Positions 1-8,045 of a stretch of DNA of 11,703 bases are shown here, one piece after another. The notes under the pieces are model-generated. The model was not told the DNA's origin. It did not search any database and saw only the letters and a list, made by a program, of their open reading frames with translations. This DNA is from Patescibacteria group bacterium. Its GTDB lineage: Bacteria; Patescibacteriota; Minisyncoccia; Minisyncoccales; JASEJS01. The DNA lies in the NCBI GenBank assembly GCA_030016765.1, contig JASEJS010000018.1, positions 1 through 11,703 of the forward strand, read 5' to 3'. Both the position numbers and the translations under genes were made by a program. How positions within the stretch are numbered: the first letter of the stretch is position 1; each line of letters begins with the position of its first letter.

Positions 1-1671
1 TTAGAAATAGAAAGCCAGGATTTTACTTTTGGTTATTCTCTTAATGTAGGTTGTGGCCACAGCCGAGGAAAGTATATTGTTTTAATTTCTGCCCACGCTC
101 TTCCTGTAGACAATCATTGGCTGAGTAACCTTTTGGCCCCCTTTTCTGACCAAAAGGTGGCCATGGTTTATGGAAAGCAAATGGGGACTGAAAAATCAAA
201 ATTTTCTGAAAAAAGAGATTTTGAAAGGCTGTTTGGTAATTTGCCGTTTCAATCTAATACCTTTCTTTGCTATGCCAATAATGCCAATGCTGCTTTAAGA
301 AAAGAACTTTGGTCAAAGCATCATTTTGATGAATATTTGTTTGGACTAGAAGATATCGAATGGGCAAGATATGTCACAGAAAGAGGGTACTTTATAAGTT
401 ATGTCCCAGAGGCTGCCATTTACCATCTTCATCAAGAAAATTGGTGTCAGGTTTTCAATCGTTATCGCCGCGAGGCAGCAGCTGCAGTTAAAATTGGTTT
501 AGCTCACCCCCCTCAAGCTCATCCTAGTCCTTTCTGGCTGGTAAAGAGCTTTTTTCAGGATTGTTTAGCTTCTCTTCCCAAATTTTCGCTAGCCAGATTA
601 AAAGAAATTGGTCTTTTTAGATACTATCAATGGAAAGGAACCAGATTGGGTTGGTATTGGGGGAAAGCTCTTGATCTTGATGAAGAAAGATACAACCTCT
701 ATTATCCTGGTGTAAATAAAGCAGTGGTTATTTCGAGAAAGTTCCAAGCTGAGCTTAAACAAACCCCCTTGCCCCGGATTAAGCCAAGCGAGGTTTTAAT
801 TGAAGTGGCTTACGTTGGTGTATGTAGAACTGACTTGGAAGTTTTTGAAGGAACTCTTAGTTATTACAAAGGGGGTTTGGCTCGATATCCGATTATTCCC
901 GGCCATGAATTTTCAGGAAAAATCTTGCGGATTGGAGCCAACAGTTGGAAACATTTTAAGCGGGGAGATAAAGTAGTAGGGGAGTGTATTTTATCGAGGG
1001 ATAGTTCAGAAAGAAAGGAGATAGGAGTGATTAATTATAATGGTGCTTACAGCAATTATATAGTGATGCCTGCTCGAAATCTTCACAAAATTCCAGATGG
1101 AATGGATTTGAAGACAGCTTGTCTGACTGAGCCCTTAGCAGTGGTTTTACAGGCAATAAGACGCATTGAAGCCAGGCTCAAACCTGAAGACCCTGTTGCT
1201 GTGATTGGAGCTGGTTCTATTGGCAATCTTTGTACTCAGATTTTTAAACAGAGAGGGCATCGAGTAACAGTTTTTGATAAAAATAAAAATAGATTAGAGC
1301 TTTTGAAAGATAAGGCGGAAACTTTATCTGTTTTAAAAGGCTTGGACAAATTTAATACAATTGTAGAAGCCACTGGTTCGAAAGAAGTGTTGAATCAAAT
1401 TTTAAAAGAAAGTCGCAGAGATGTCACCATTTTACTTTTAGGCTTTCCCTATGGTAACATTAATTATAATTTTGAGGATCTAGTGGGTAATGAAAAAGTT
1501 ATAGTTGGATCGGTGGGCGGTGCTTTTGAAGATTTTGAAAAAGCTCTCAAATTATTACCCCAGCTTGATATCGCTCCCTTTACTCAAGCCATTTTGCCCC
1601 TAGAAGATTTTTCCAAAGCTTGGCAACTAGTGCAGTCCCAAAAATATTTAAAAGTGCTATTAAAGCCATAA
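1..1671 (+). CDS. GT2 glycosyltransferase fused to zinc-dependent (MDR) dehydrogenase, 5'-partial
   Basis: The frame is open from base 1, so the true start lies upstream; 556 residues are visible. Residues 1 to about 150 are the C-terminal part of a family 2 glycosyltransferase: an N-x-G...A/S-x-G segment, then SAHALP where many GT2 enzymes carry DxD, and later a GLEDIEWA segment with the acidic ED pair (residues 117-118). After a roughly 90-residue basic/aromatic linker, residues 240-556 form a medium-chain zinc dehydrogenase. Visible features are Cys275 (VCRTD), His302-Glu303 (GHE) and Glu377 (TEPLA) as likely catalytic zinc ligands in the sorbitol/threonine dehydrogenase style, GAGSIG at 403-408, and Asp426 after the second strand, which favours NAD. 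The four-Cys structural zinc loop is absent. The EPLAVVLQAIRR region also recalls TarJ-type ribitol-phosphate dehydrogenases, but only loosely. An in-frame GTG at 724 could give a free dehydrogenase. The gene lies 38 bp upstream of the hydroxyacid dehydrogenase. Fold assignments are strong; substrates are unknown. Confidence 0.93.
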   Translation, partial: LEIESQDFTFGYSLNVGCGHSRGKYIVLISAHALPVDNHWLSNLLAPFSDQKVAMVYGKQMGTEKSKFSEKRDFERLFGNLPFQSNTFLCYANNANAALRKELWSKHHFDEYLFGLEDIEWARYVTERGYFISYVPEAAIYHLHQENWCQVFNRYRREAAAAVKIGLAHPPQAHPSPFWLVKSFFQDCLASLPKFSLARLKEIGLFRYYQWKGTRLGWYWGKALDLDEERYNLYYPGVNKAVVISRKFQAELKQTPLPRIKPSEVLIEVAYVGVCRTDLEVFEGTLSYYKGGLARYPIIPGHEFSGKILRIGANSWKHFKRGDKVVGECILSRDSSERKEIGVINYNGAYSNYIVMPARNLHKIPDGMDLKTACLTEPLAVVLQAIRRIEARLKPEDPVAVIGAGSIGNLCTQIFKQRGHRVTVFDKNKNRLELLKDKAETLSVLKGLDKFNTIVEATGSKEVLNQILKESRRDVTILLLGFPYGNINYNFEDLVGNEKVIVGSVGGAFEDFEKALKLLPQLDIAPFTQAILPLEDFSKAWQLVQSQKYLKVLLKP

Positions 1672-1709
1672 AACTAAACCTAAAATAATAGATATCTCTA
1701 TTCTAATTT

Positions 1710-2648
1710 ATGAAATGGAAAGTTTTAGTTACAGCCCCATATTTACAACCGGTTATTGAGCAGTATCGAGAAATTTTTGATAAGCATCAAATTGAGACCA
1801 TTATTCCGCCAGTTCAAGAACGTCTAACCGAAAAAGAACTCCTGAAATACATAAAAGACATAGATGGCATTATTTGTGGTGACGACAAAATCACTAAAGC
1901 AGTTCTAGCCCAGGCCTCTCGTTTAAAAGTAATTTCCAAATGGGGAACAGGTACTGATTCGATTGATAAGGAGGCTGCGGCTAAATTAGGAATTCCAGTT
2001 AAGAACACTCCTAATGCCTTTACTGATCCGGTAGCTGATACCGTGCTCAATTTTATCCTTTGCTTTAGTCGAAAAACATTTGATTTAAATGAAAAAATGC
2101 ATCAGGGAGTTTGGGAAAAGCAGGTTGGTTGGGCTTTAAATGAATGCACTCTTGGGGTGGTTGGCGTTGGCAATATTGGCAAAGCGGTGATAAGGAGAGC
2201 TAAAGCTTTCGGAATGAGGATTTTAGGCAATGACATTAAAAAAATCCAGGTAGAAGGGGTGGAGATGATTTTTTTAGAGAAACTTCTCCGAGAGTCCGAT
2301 TTCGTCAGTTTAAACTGCGACCTCAATCCGACTAGCTACCATTTAATTAATAAAGAAAAATTGGCCTTAATGAAGCCAACTGCCTTTTTAATTAACACCG
2401 CTCGGGGTTCTGTAGTTGATGAGCCAGCTTTAATTGAAGCTTTGAAAAATAAAAAAATTGCCGGAGCTGGTCTAGATGTTTTTGAAGAAGAACCTTTGCC
2501 TCCAGAGAGCCCCCTTCGAAAAATGCCTAATGTGATTCTTTCTCCACATAATGCTAATGCCAGTCTCGTTGCTTGGAAGAAAGTTCACGAAAATACTATT
2601 AATAATTTAATAAAAGAATTAACTAAAACTGAAAAACATGCCTCTTAA
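1710..2648 (+). CDS. D-isomer-specific 2-hydroxyacid dehydrogenase (phosphoglycerate dehydrogenase-like)
   Basis: 312 aa, a complete 2-hydroxyacid dehydrogenase without the ACT/regulatory C-terminus of long SerA. The N-terminal catalytic-domain half is followed by the NAD-binding domain, with GVGNIG at residues 152-157 and Asp175 at the end of the second strand, which points to NAD rather than NADP. The catalytic triad is readable: Arg232 (NTARGSVVDE), Glu261 (FEEEP) and His280 (LSPHNAN). The family interconverts 2-keto and D-2-hydroxy acids in the cytoplasm. Because the gene sits between a GT2-dehydrogenase fusion and two large glycosyltransferases, I infer that it makes a hydroxy- or keto-acid building block for a surface glycan rather than serine, although a 3-phosphoglycerate dehydrogenase cannot be excluded. 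The ATG start at 1710 follows a 38-bp AT-rich gap with no clear Shine-Dalgarno. Its last 11 bp overlap the next gene. Confidence 0.95.
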   Translation: MKWKVLVTAPYLQPVIEQYREIFDKHQIETIIPPVQERLTEKELLKYIKDIDGIICGDDKITKAVLAQASRLKVISKWGTGTDSIDKEAAAKLGIPVKNTPNAFTDPVADTVLNFILCFSRKTFDLNEKMHQGVWEKQVGWALNECTLGVVGVGNIGKAVIRRAKAFGMRILGNDIKKIQVEGVEMIFLEKLLRESDFVSLNCDLNPTSYHLINKEKLALMKPTAFLINTARGSVVDEPALIEALKNKKIAGAGLDVFEEEPLPPESPLRKMPNVILSPHNANASLVAWKKVHENTINNLIKELTKTEKHAS

Positions 2649-4410
2649 GAAAGAACAATCGATTCTAGTTATTTTCGGGCAGGAAATACCTCATAAGGGA
2701 AAAAATTGGTGGAACAGGTTTGACGAGGTTGTCGCTCCAAATAGCCTTAAGGAAAACATTGAAAAAAGAGGACTTTTTTTTATTGGACTCGAAGAGCTAG
2801 TGGAACCTGGAAGCGTCAAAGAAGCTTATGAATTGGTCAATAATCTCTCCAAGCTCACCCTTGCCGATGGTACTCCTTTACCAAAACTCATTAAATATCA
2901 AAATTACGAATTGTGGTGGATTCATTATGATGACCTCATGCAGAAATTCTGCTTGCTCTATTTGCAATATCGTAATCTTCTTAAATATCTAAAGCATTTT
3001 TCCAAGATCTACCTTTATCAATCTCATTCTGGCTCTCTATTTAAGTATTTTTTAAGTGCTCATGGTTGCCAATGCTTTGATATAAAAAAATCTATCTTAA
3101 GGAGATTGTTGCCAATTCCTCCAGGCATTTTGATTCAAATTCTTCTTTCTTTCCTCTTTTTACTCTGGCTAAAAATTACCCGACCAAAAGTAATGGTTTG
3201 GACCAGCGACAGATTTGACCCTCCTTACTATTGTGATTTTCGAATGAAACATATCTACGAAGAATTAAGAAAAAGAAAGATTCCTTTTGTAGAATTTATC
3301 CGGAGCCAGGAATCATTACCCGTGCTTTTAAAACACGCCCTAAAAAGAAAAAGACCAGTAGTCTATTCTGCGGCAATTATTACTTTTTTGCATTTTCTTT
3401 CTCATTGGCTTCCCAAGAGAAATAATTGTGAAATAGTTAATTTAAATTCATATCCAGAGATTGATCCTGAAAAAAAGTTTTGGTTTTCTGTAGCTACTCA
3501 TTATCTTAAAAACAATCGGGGGACTATTTACTCTATCCAGGTAATGAGATTTATTTTGAAATGGATTGGCGTTAGAACTGCTTTTGTCCCCCTAGCAAGT
3601 AGCCGTACTTTTCACGAAGTTTTAGCATGTAAAATAGAAAATATAAAAACAGTGGGAATTCAACACGGGATACCAAAATACTATTTGGCTTCTGACTTCA
3701 TGCCAAATTTTGATGGAGAAAAGTTGCTCTCTGTAGATAAATACGGTGTCTGGAGCGAATGGTGGAAGGAGTATTATATTTCCCATAGCAGAGCCTATCA
3801 ACCAGAACAACTCTATGTTTCAGGACATATGCGGCCACTTGAAAGAAAGATTATGTCTGAAGCTTTTCTTCAAGCAAAAGAAGAACCAATTAAGGTCTTA
3901 TTTGTCTCTGAACAGCTTGCGGTTCCCTCTGAAGTTATGCCTTATTTGTTAGAGCTTTTAAAAACAGATGGTATCTCCATTTATTTAAAATTTCGTTCCT
4001 ACCGAGATGGCTTTGAGGACTGGATAAAGACCAATCACCCAGAGATATTAAATAGAGTAGAAATTTTATACGGAGATATGCATCAGGCTATTTCAAAGTG
4101 TGAAGTTGTGGTTGGTTGCCACAGCACAGGAGTTTTAGAAGCACTATTGCAGTTAAAACCCCCCATTTTTTTCAGGACTCAAAAATGGGGAGACTACCTT
4201 GAATTAAAAGATTTCGGCAGCCAAAATAAATATTTTGCAGAAAATCCAGAAGAATTAGTAAGACTAGTTAAAGAGAATGTTATAGCCTCCAAAGAGGATT
4301 TGAAACGGCTAAGAGAAAGATTTTTTGGCGATCCCTATCAAAATGGAAGCAAATGGGTAGTGGATCAACTCGAAGAAAATTTATGCCAGAGAACCAAAGA
4401 AAAATATTGA
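2638..4410 (+). CDS. Large GT-B-like surface polysaccharide transferase (CDP-glycerol/Kps-like C-terminus)
   Basis: 590 aa, ending in TGA. The C-terminal half (about residues 305-550) resembles the GT-B clan that holds CDP-glycerol glycerophosphotransferases, KpsC/KpsS and 'surface carbohydrate biosynthesis' proteins: QHGIP at 342-346, a VSGHMRPLE turn at 394-402, and GCHSTGVLEALLQ at 493-505, which is the nucleotide-donor loop style of this clan. The N-terminal half (1-300) is of unknown type; residues 162-180 are a hydrophobic stretch (PGILIQILLSFLFLLWLKI) that could anchor it to the inner membrane. No family name is certain. Translation is probably coupled, since the ATG lies 11 bp before the end of the upstream gene, and the start of the next gene lies 28 bp inside this one. 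Likely role: cytoplasmic-face transfer of an activated sugar or polyol phosphate to a lipid-linked glycan. The acceptor and donor are not readable. Confidence 0.88.
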   Translation: MPLKKEQSILVIFGQEIPHKGKNWWNRFDEVVAPNSLKENIEKRGLFFIGLEELVEPGSVKEAYELVNNLSKLTLADGTPLPKLIKYQNYELWWIHYDDLMQKFCLLYLQYRNLLKYLKHFSKIYLYQSHSGSLFKYFLSAHGCQCFDIKKSILRRLLPIPPGILIQILLSFLFLLWLKITRPKVMVWTSDRFDPPYYCDFRMKHIYEELRKRKIPFVEFIRSQESLPVLLKHALKRKRPVVYSAAIITFLHFLSHWLPKRNNCEIVNLNSYPEIDPEKKFWFSVATHYLKNNRGTIYSIQVMRFILKWIGVRTAFVPLASSRTFHEVLACKIENIKTVGIQHGIPKYYLASDFMPNFDGEKLLSVDKYGVWSEWWKEYYISHSRAYQPEQLYVSGHMRPLERKIMSEAFLQAKEEPIKVLFVSEQLAVPSEVMPYLLELLKTDGISIYLKFRSYRDGFEDWIKTNHPEILNRVEILYGDMHQAISKCEVVVGCHSTGVLEALLQLKPPIFFRTQKWGDYLELKDFGSQNKYFAENPEELVRLVKENVIASKEDLKRLRERFFGDPYQNGSKWVVDQLEENLCQRTKEKY

Positions 4411-6233
4411 TAATTGAGGATGAAATTGATTTGAAAATTGTGAATTTGGCAAGGAAGTTAAAGATTTTAGGTCCGATACACTTGGAAAATCTTTTGGTGG
4501 TTTGTTGTAATTATTCCCTTTTAGATAAAGCCCGAGCCGAATTTAAAGAAGTAAAATATATTTTTGATTTAGTAAATCCAGATTCAATTCAGTACCAGGC
4601 GTATAGAGAGGGTGAAGAAGCCGCTCTTTTTTATTTTCAAAAAACCAAAGAAGATTTTGATTACCTCCATTACGCTCTTTTAGAACATTTAAAACAACTA
4701 TTTTATGATATATCTTTTAGCCAACTTTTAATTCAGGAAATAATTAAAGAAAGCAGGGCTGGTTTTCTTATCGTTTTGCCCTATCGAAAAACACCCTTTA
4801 TTGGGTTTTATAAAAGCGAATGGTTTTTTGGCTCTAAAAATAGTATATTTAGCTCCCTCCTTTATCAATTTTCGGAAGTAAAGACAAAAAAAATCCCTTG
4901 GTGGGTCGGGATAATAGCTTATCCTGGCAACTTTTTTCAATTCTTGCCTTGGCAGAGAGTAATAGAATGGTTGTTATTTTTCCCGCGAAGAGCCTTCAGG
5001 AAAAAACTAGGGCAGAAAGAGGGAAAAGCAGTTATCATTAATTGGGGAGCAGATTTGGCTAGACACACCAATTTAGCTGAACTTTCAGAAAAACTGGCCT
5101 TGACCGAGAAAGAAATAGTTCATTTGATTTGGGAAAAAGAGCCATCTCCCTTTTTTACTAATCAACGTTTTTTTTACAAAAGACCCCTTAAAAATTATTT
5201 AAAAAAAATCGGTTTTATCCTTCTAATTTTACACATTTTCGGTGCCCTGAAGGAGTGTTTTTCAATTATTAGGAGCGATGATTTTTTTCAAGGAAAGTTT
5301 TACAGCCGAGAATTAGTCTTTGTTTATTTCTATCTTTATTTTTATGGAACGGCTATAGTGGAAGGTTATAGGGCCTGGCTTCTTTCTATTTTTAAAAAAT
5401 TCCCTCCAGAGCTTTTAATCACTTCTGATATTGCCAATTGTATTGGTAGAACTTTTGTTTTTACTGCCAGAGATGTAGGAGCCAGAGTTTATACTTTCAG
5501 CCATGGCTGTTTTTTACACATTCCTTGGATAGATCCCTCTCGTAGTTTAGGAGATAGAGTTTTGGTTTCCGGACCTGCTGTTGCTGAGCTTTTTCAGAAA
5601 GCAGGAATCGAAAGAGAGCGGATAGAAATACTAGGAGGCAAAAAAACTTCTTTTTCTTTCCTTTCTTTACAAGAAAAATCAAAAAGGGTAGCCATTGTTA
5701 CCCCAATGAAAATGGGAAGTTGGACAGAACCAAGAAACCTCAAGTCTTTTTTTAGAACCATAGAAAATCTTACAGAGATGCTTTTAAAAGATGGGTTTGA
5801 GATTGTGATTAAGCCTCATAAATTAGCCGATTATTGGGAATTTTATGAAAACCTTATCTTGCGTTATCAAAAGTATCCCATTCAATTAGTAAAGAGAAGA
5901 TGGAGAGAAGAAGAATTTTCTTCTTGCTATGCAGCCATTTTCCCTGGCGGAGTTAGCACCACTATCTTAAATTGCCTGGCAGCCGGAGTGCCAATAGTAT
6001 ACATTGATATTTTATCTAGATCTGAAAAAGAAATTCTTAAGTATGATTACGCAGATTGCGGAGCGGTAGTTAAAACCGCAACAGAGGCAGCCGAGGCGGT
6101 AAAAAAATTATTTAGCAATAGAGAGTATTTAGAAAATATCCTTAAAAAAGGTAAACAGTTTTATAAAAAACACATTGACCCGGAAAAAAATTTTGCAGAC
6201 GAAATGACAAAACTATTAAAATTTTCTAAATAA
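4383..6233 (+). CDS. Large GT-B-like surface glycan transferase, second copy of the type
   Basis: 616 aa from the ATG at 4383. An in-frame ATG at 4353 would add 10 residues but overlaps the upstream gene by 58 bp and gives an unconvincing leader, so I prefer 4383 (28-bp overlap). The C-terminal half carries the same clan signature as its neighbour: SHGCF at 373-377, IKPHK at 476-480 and GGVSTTILNCLAAGVPIV at 522-539, matching the HG / KPHP / S-T-x-E-type positions of CDP-glycerol and Kps-like transferases. The N-terminal 300 residues are of unknown type and contain strongly hydrophobic, aromatic stretches near 170-200 and 276-325 that suggest membrane association. Sequence similarity to the upstream gene is limited to the C-terminal motifs, so they are distant paralogues or simply fold relatives. 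The gene ends tail-to-tail with the flippase gene on the other strand, overlapping by 18 bp. Role inferred: extension or decoration of a cell-surface polymer. Confidence 0.88.
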   Translation: MPENQRKILIIEDEIDLKIVNLARKLKILGPIHLENLLVVCCNYSLLDKARAEFKEVKYIFDLVNPDSIQYQAYREGEEAALFYFQKTKEDFDYLHYALLEHLKQLFYDISFSQLLIQEIIKESRAGFLIVLPYRKTPFIGFYKSEWFFGSKNSIFSSLLYQFSEVKTKKIPWWVGIIAYPGNFFQFLPWQRVIEWLLFFPRRAFRKKLGQKEGKAVIINWGADLARHTNLAELSEKLALTEKEIVHLIWEKEPSPFFTNQRFFYKRPLKNYLKKIGFILLILHIFGALKECFSIIRSDDFFQGKFYSRELVFVYFYLYFYGTAIVEGYRAWLLSIFKKFPPELLITSDIANCIGRTFVFTARDVGARVYTFSHGCFLHIPWIDPSRSLGDRVLVSGPAVAELFQKAGIERERIEILGGKKTSFSFLSLQEKSKRVAIVTPMKMGSWTEPRNLKSFFRTIENLTEMLLKDGFEIVIKPHKLADYWEFYENLILRYQKYPIQLVKRRWREEEFSSCYAAIFPGGVSTTILNCLAAGVPIVYIDILSRSEKEILKYDYADCGAVVKTATEAAEAVKKLFSNREYLENILKKGKQFYKKHIDPEKNFADEMTKLLKFSK

Positions 6234-7466
6234 AATTAAAACTAAACCTATACTGAGGATTTTCGTTCCAACTAGAGCAAGGATTGCTCCCATTATTCCA
6301 AGAAGAGGCACTAATCCCAACAAGAGTATTATTTGTAAAAAGGGCATAATCTTAAGAATATAAAGCTTCTTTTTTTTCGCCTTTGCCCTAAAGGCAGTAA
6401 TAATTAAACTTGTTGGTAAGGTTAATAAGGAAAAAATATAAATTTGAGAATAGATAACAGAATCAGAATACTGGGGGAAGAAGGTATTATAAATAAAGGG
6501 AGCAGCAATAACATAGAGAGTAATTATTATTCCGGCTAAAATGAACAATTTCCACATTTTTTGGTTCATGTTTTTCTTAATTTCTTGAGAAGATCTATTT
6601 GAAAATTTAGAAAGGGTTAAGGTGCTAATAATTTTGCCGATATTTCTAATTTGGTCAGGAATCATAAGTGCAAAATAATAGACAGCCAGAGAAGCTGAAC
6701 CTATTAGAGTGAAAAGCAAAAATTGGTCTAGTTTACTGGCCATGACTTGACCTATTGCTTCAATTAAAGTGAGGTGTTTTCCGTAAGAAATAGTTTGGGG
6801 ATCTTCTTCACGGTTTGGTTTGAATTTTCGTTGGCTGATTAAATAAAAAGAATAATTTAAAAGAGTCTCGGACACAAAATAAACAGCAATGAGCCAAAAA
6901 AGATTTTTGGTAAGAAAAAGGGTTCCAATTAATGCCCCAGTAGAGATGACCTGAACAATGGCATTATATTTTACCTGAACATTAAATAACTTTCTGCCGG
7001 CTAGAAAACTTTTATAAACCTGGGAGGCTGCCATCAAAGGCAAAAAAATGGCTAAAATGAGTAGGGGAATGGGCAAAACTGAATTTCCCCGAGACCAATA
7101 GTAAGTTGCTCCTCCAATTGCAACCAAACTTCCTAGTAGCCCCCATTTTAATTTTGTTTTAAATCCAGAATAAAAAGAACCTTCCAAATTTCGAGCAACT
7201 GCTTGAGTAACTGCTATCTCCATACCGGGTAGAGTAAAAATTCCTAAAATTCCAACCAAAGACAAAACATATCGGTAACTACCATAAGTTGCAGGATCGA
7301 GCAAATTAGCAAAAGCAATTGCTAATAAAAAAGAGGCGATAGCTGAAATAACTCGCCCTAAGGTTAGCCAAGATGCTCCTATAGCTAAATAAATGTTATC
7401 AGTTCCAGTGTATTTTCGAGTTTTTATTAGAAACTGATAACCCCAGTTTTTAATTTTTTCTATCAT
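6216..7466 (-). CDS. Polysaccharide flippase, Wzx/PST type (MVF/MATE-like superfamily)
   Basis: 416 aa, almost entirely hydrophobic, with alternating membrane helices across its whole length (about 12 by eye). The first helices show the usual Polysacc_synt pattern: a short basic N-terminus, then ASWLTLGRVISAIASFLLA, FANLLDPATYGSYRY (the conserved L-P/D-x-x-Y-G turn) and LPGMEIAVTQAVARN. The C-terminus is a basic RKF. This family flips undecaprenyl-linked oligosaccharides from the cytoplasmic to the outer face of the membrane, so this is the natural export partner of the transferases encoded opposite. It starts 9 bp after the DUF6580-type gene, so it is the last gene of a - strand unit. There is no Shine-Dalgarno upstream of the ATG, only an A/T-rich leader. 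No interruption is seen. Confidence 0.93.
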   Translation of the reverse strand: MIEKIKNWGYQFLIKTRKYTGTDNIYLAIGASWLTLGRVISAIASFLLAIAFANLLDPATYGSYRYVLSLVGILGIFTLPGMEIAVTQAVARNLEGSFYSGFKTKLKWGLLGSLVAIGGATYYWSRGNSVLPIPLLILAIFLPLMAASQVYKSFLAGRKLFNVQVKYNAIVQVISTGALIGTLFLTKNLFWLIAVYFVSETLLNYSFYLISQRKFKPNREEDPQTISYGKHLTLIEAIGQVMASKLDQFLLFTLIGSASLAVYYFALMIPDQIRNIGKIISTLTLSKFSNRSSQEIKKNMNQKMWKLFILAGIIITLYVIAAPFIYNTFFPQYSDSVIYSQIYIFSLLTLPTSLIITAFRAKAKKKKLYILKIMPFLQIILLLGLVPLLGIMGAILALVGTKILSIGLVLILFRKF

Positions 7467-7475
7467 TTTTTATTT

Positions 7476-8029
7476 TTATAAAGAAAGTATTGGTTCAATT
7501 ATTCTAAATTTTTTTCGGATATATACCTCTACCATTTCGTAAGCTCCAAAGAAGATAGTTACGTAGAATAAATCTCCTAATAAAGTATTTCTAAAAAATG
7601 GTAAAGTCATTAAATAACACTGAATTATTCCAGATAAAGTCTTGGCATACCAAGAAGTAAAAGCCCAGACGGCAAAATTTGTTATTAAGAAAAATGTAAG
7701 GGAACATAAAAGAGAACTTCCCAAAATTGTAGACCAATTTTTATTTCCTTTTAACCAACCTCCTAAAATCACACATAAAAGAAAACTTCCATAAACTGAG
7801 GCCATCAATTTCGGTTCATAAAAACCGATAAATAAATCACTAATAATCATTGCCATTATAGGTAAAGTTAGGGCTATTTTTTTGAAAGATGAACTCCTCC
7901 AAATAAGGCAATTGGTGCAAAATTAGGAAGATGGGGGAGAAACCTTAGACTAACTCCTATTAAAACAAAAATTAAGGCAATACTAAATTCCAAACCCCTT
8001 CCTTTTTTATTTAAAATAAATTCAGACAT
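7476..8029 (-). pseudogene. DUF6580-type membrane protein, frameshifted by one base in an A7 run
   Basis: The reading frame opens at ATG 8029 and encodes 51 residues with LRFLPHLPNFAPIALFGG, the N-terminal hallmark of DUF6580 putative transport proteins. It then hits TAG just after an A7 tract. Adding one A gives SKKIALTLPI and runs straight into the 126-residue downstream frame that begins MAMIISDLFIGFY, for a total of about 184 aa, which I would expect for this family. The rebuilt protein has about five membrane segments and a short basic C-terminus. Related proteins look like small S-component-type membrane transporters, which is family knowledge rather than something shown here. It lies 16 bp downstream of the DUF4430 gene and 9 bp upstream of the flippase, so the unit is operonic. 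Possible readings are a true null, a base-calling error in the homopolymer, or slippage-dependent expression. Confidence 0.85.
7877..7883 (-). other. A7 homopolymer frameshift site in the DUF6580-type gene
   Basis: On the coding strand, TCAAAAAAATAG places seven A residues directly before an in-frame TAG. One extra A restores the full reading frame with conserved residues on both sides, so this is the exact point of the frame break. Confidence 0.85.
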
Positions 8030-8045
8030 AAATTATTCGCATGTT

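Noticed and set aside
1669..1680. Shared 12-mer AAAACTAAACCT here and near 6237
   Set aside because: A/T-rich, and the second copy lies within the flippase coding sequence; likely chance.
1814..2326. Two - strand ORFs (74-78 codons) opposite the hydroxyacid dehydrogenase
   Set aside because: They lie wholly inside a well-conserved gene on the other strand, lack any domain, and look like codon shadows.
3622..3952. Short ORFs on both strands within the first large transferase gene
   Set aside because: The main frame carries the QHG and donor-loop motifs through this region, so these are shadows.
4353..4382. Upstream ATG giving 10 more residues to the second large transferase
   Set aside because: It would deepen the overlap with the previous gene to 58 bp and the extra residues look like an out-of-frame reading of the neighbour's 3' end.
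4728..5682. Two - strand ORFs within the second large transferase gene
   Set aside because: Low-complexity Lys/Phe-rich products opposite a motif-bearing gene.
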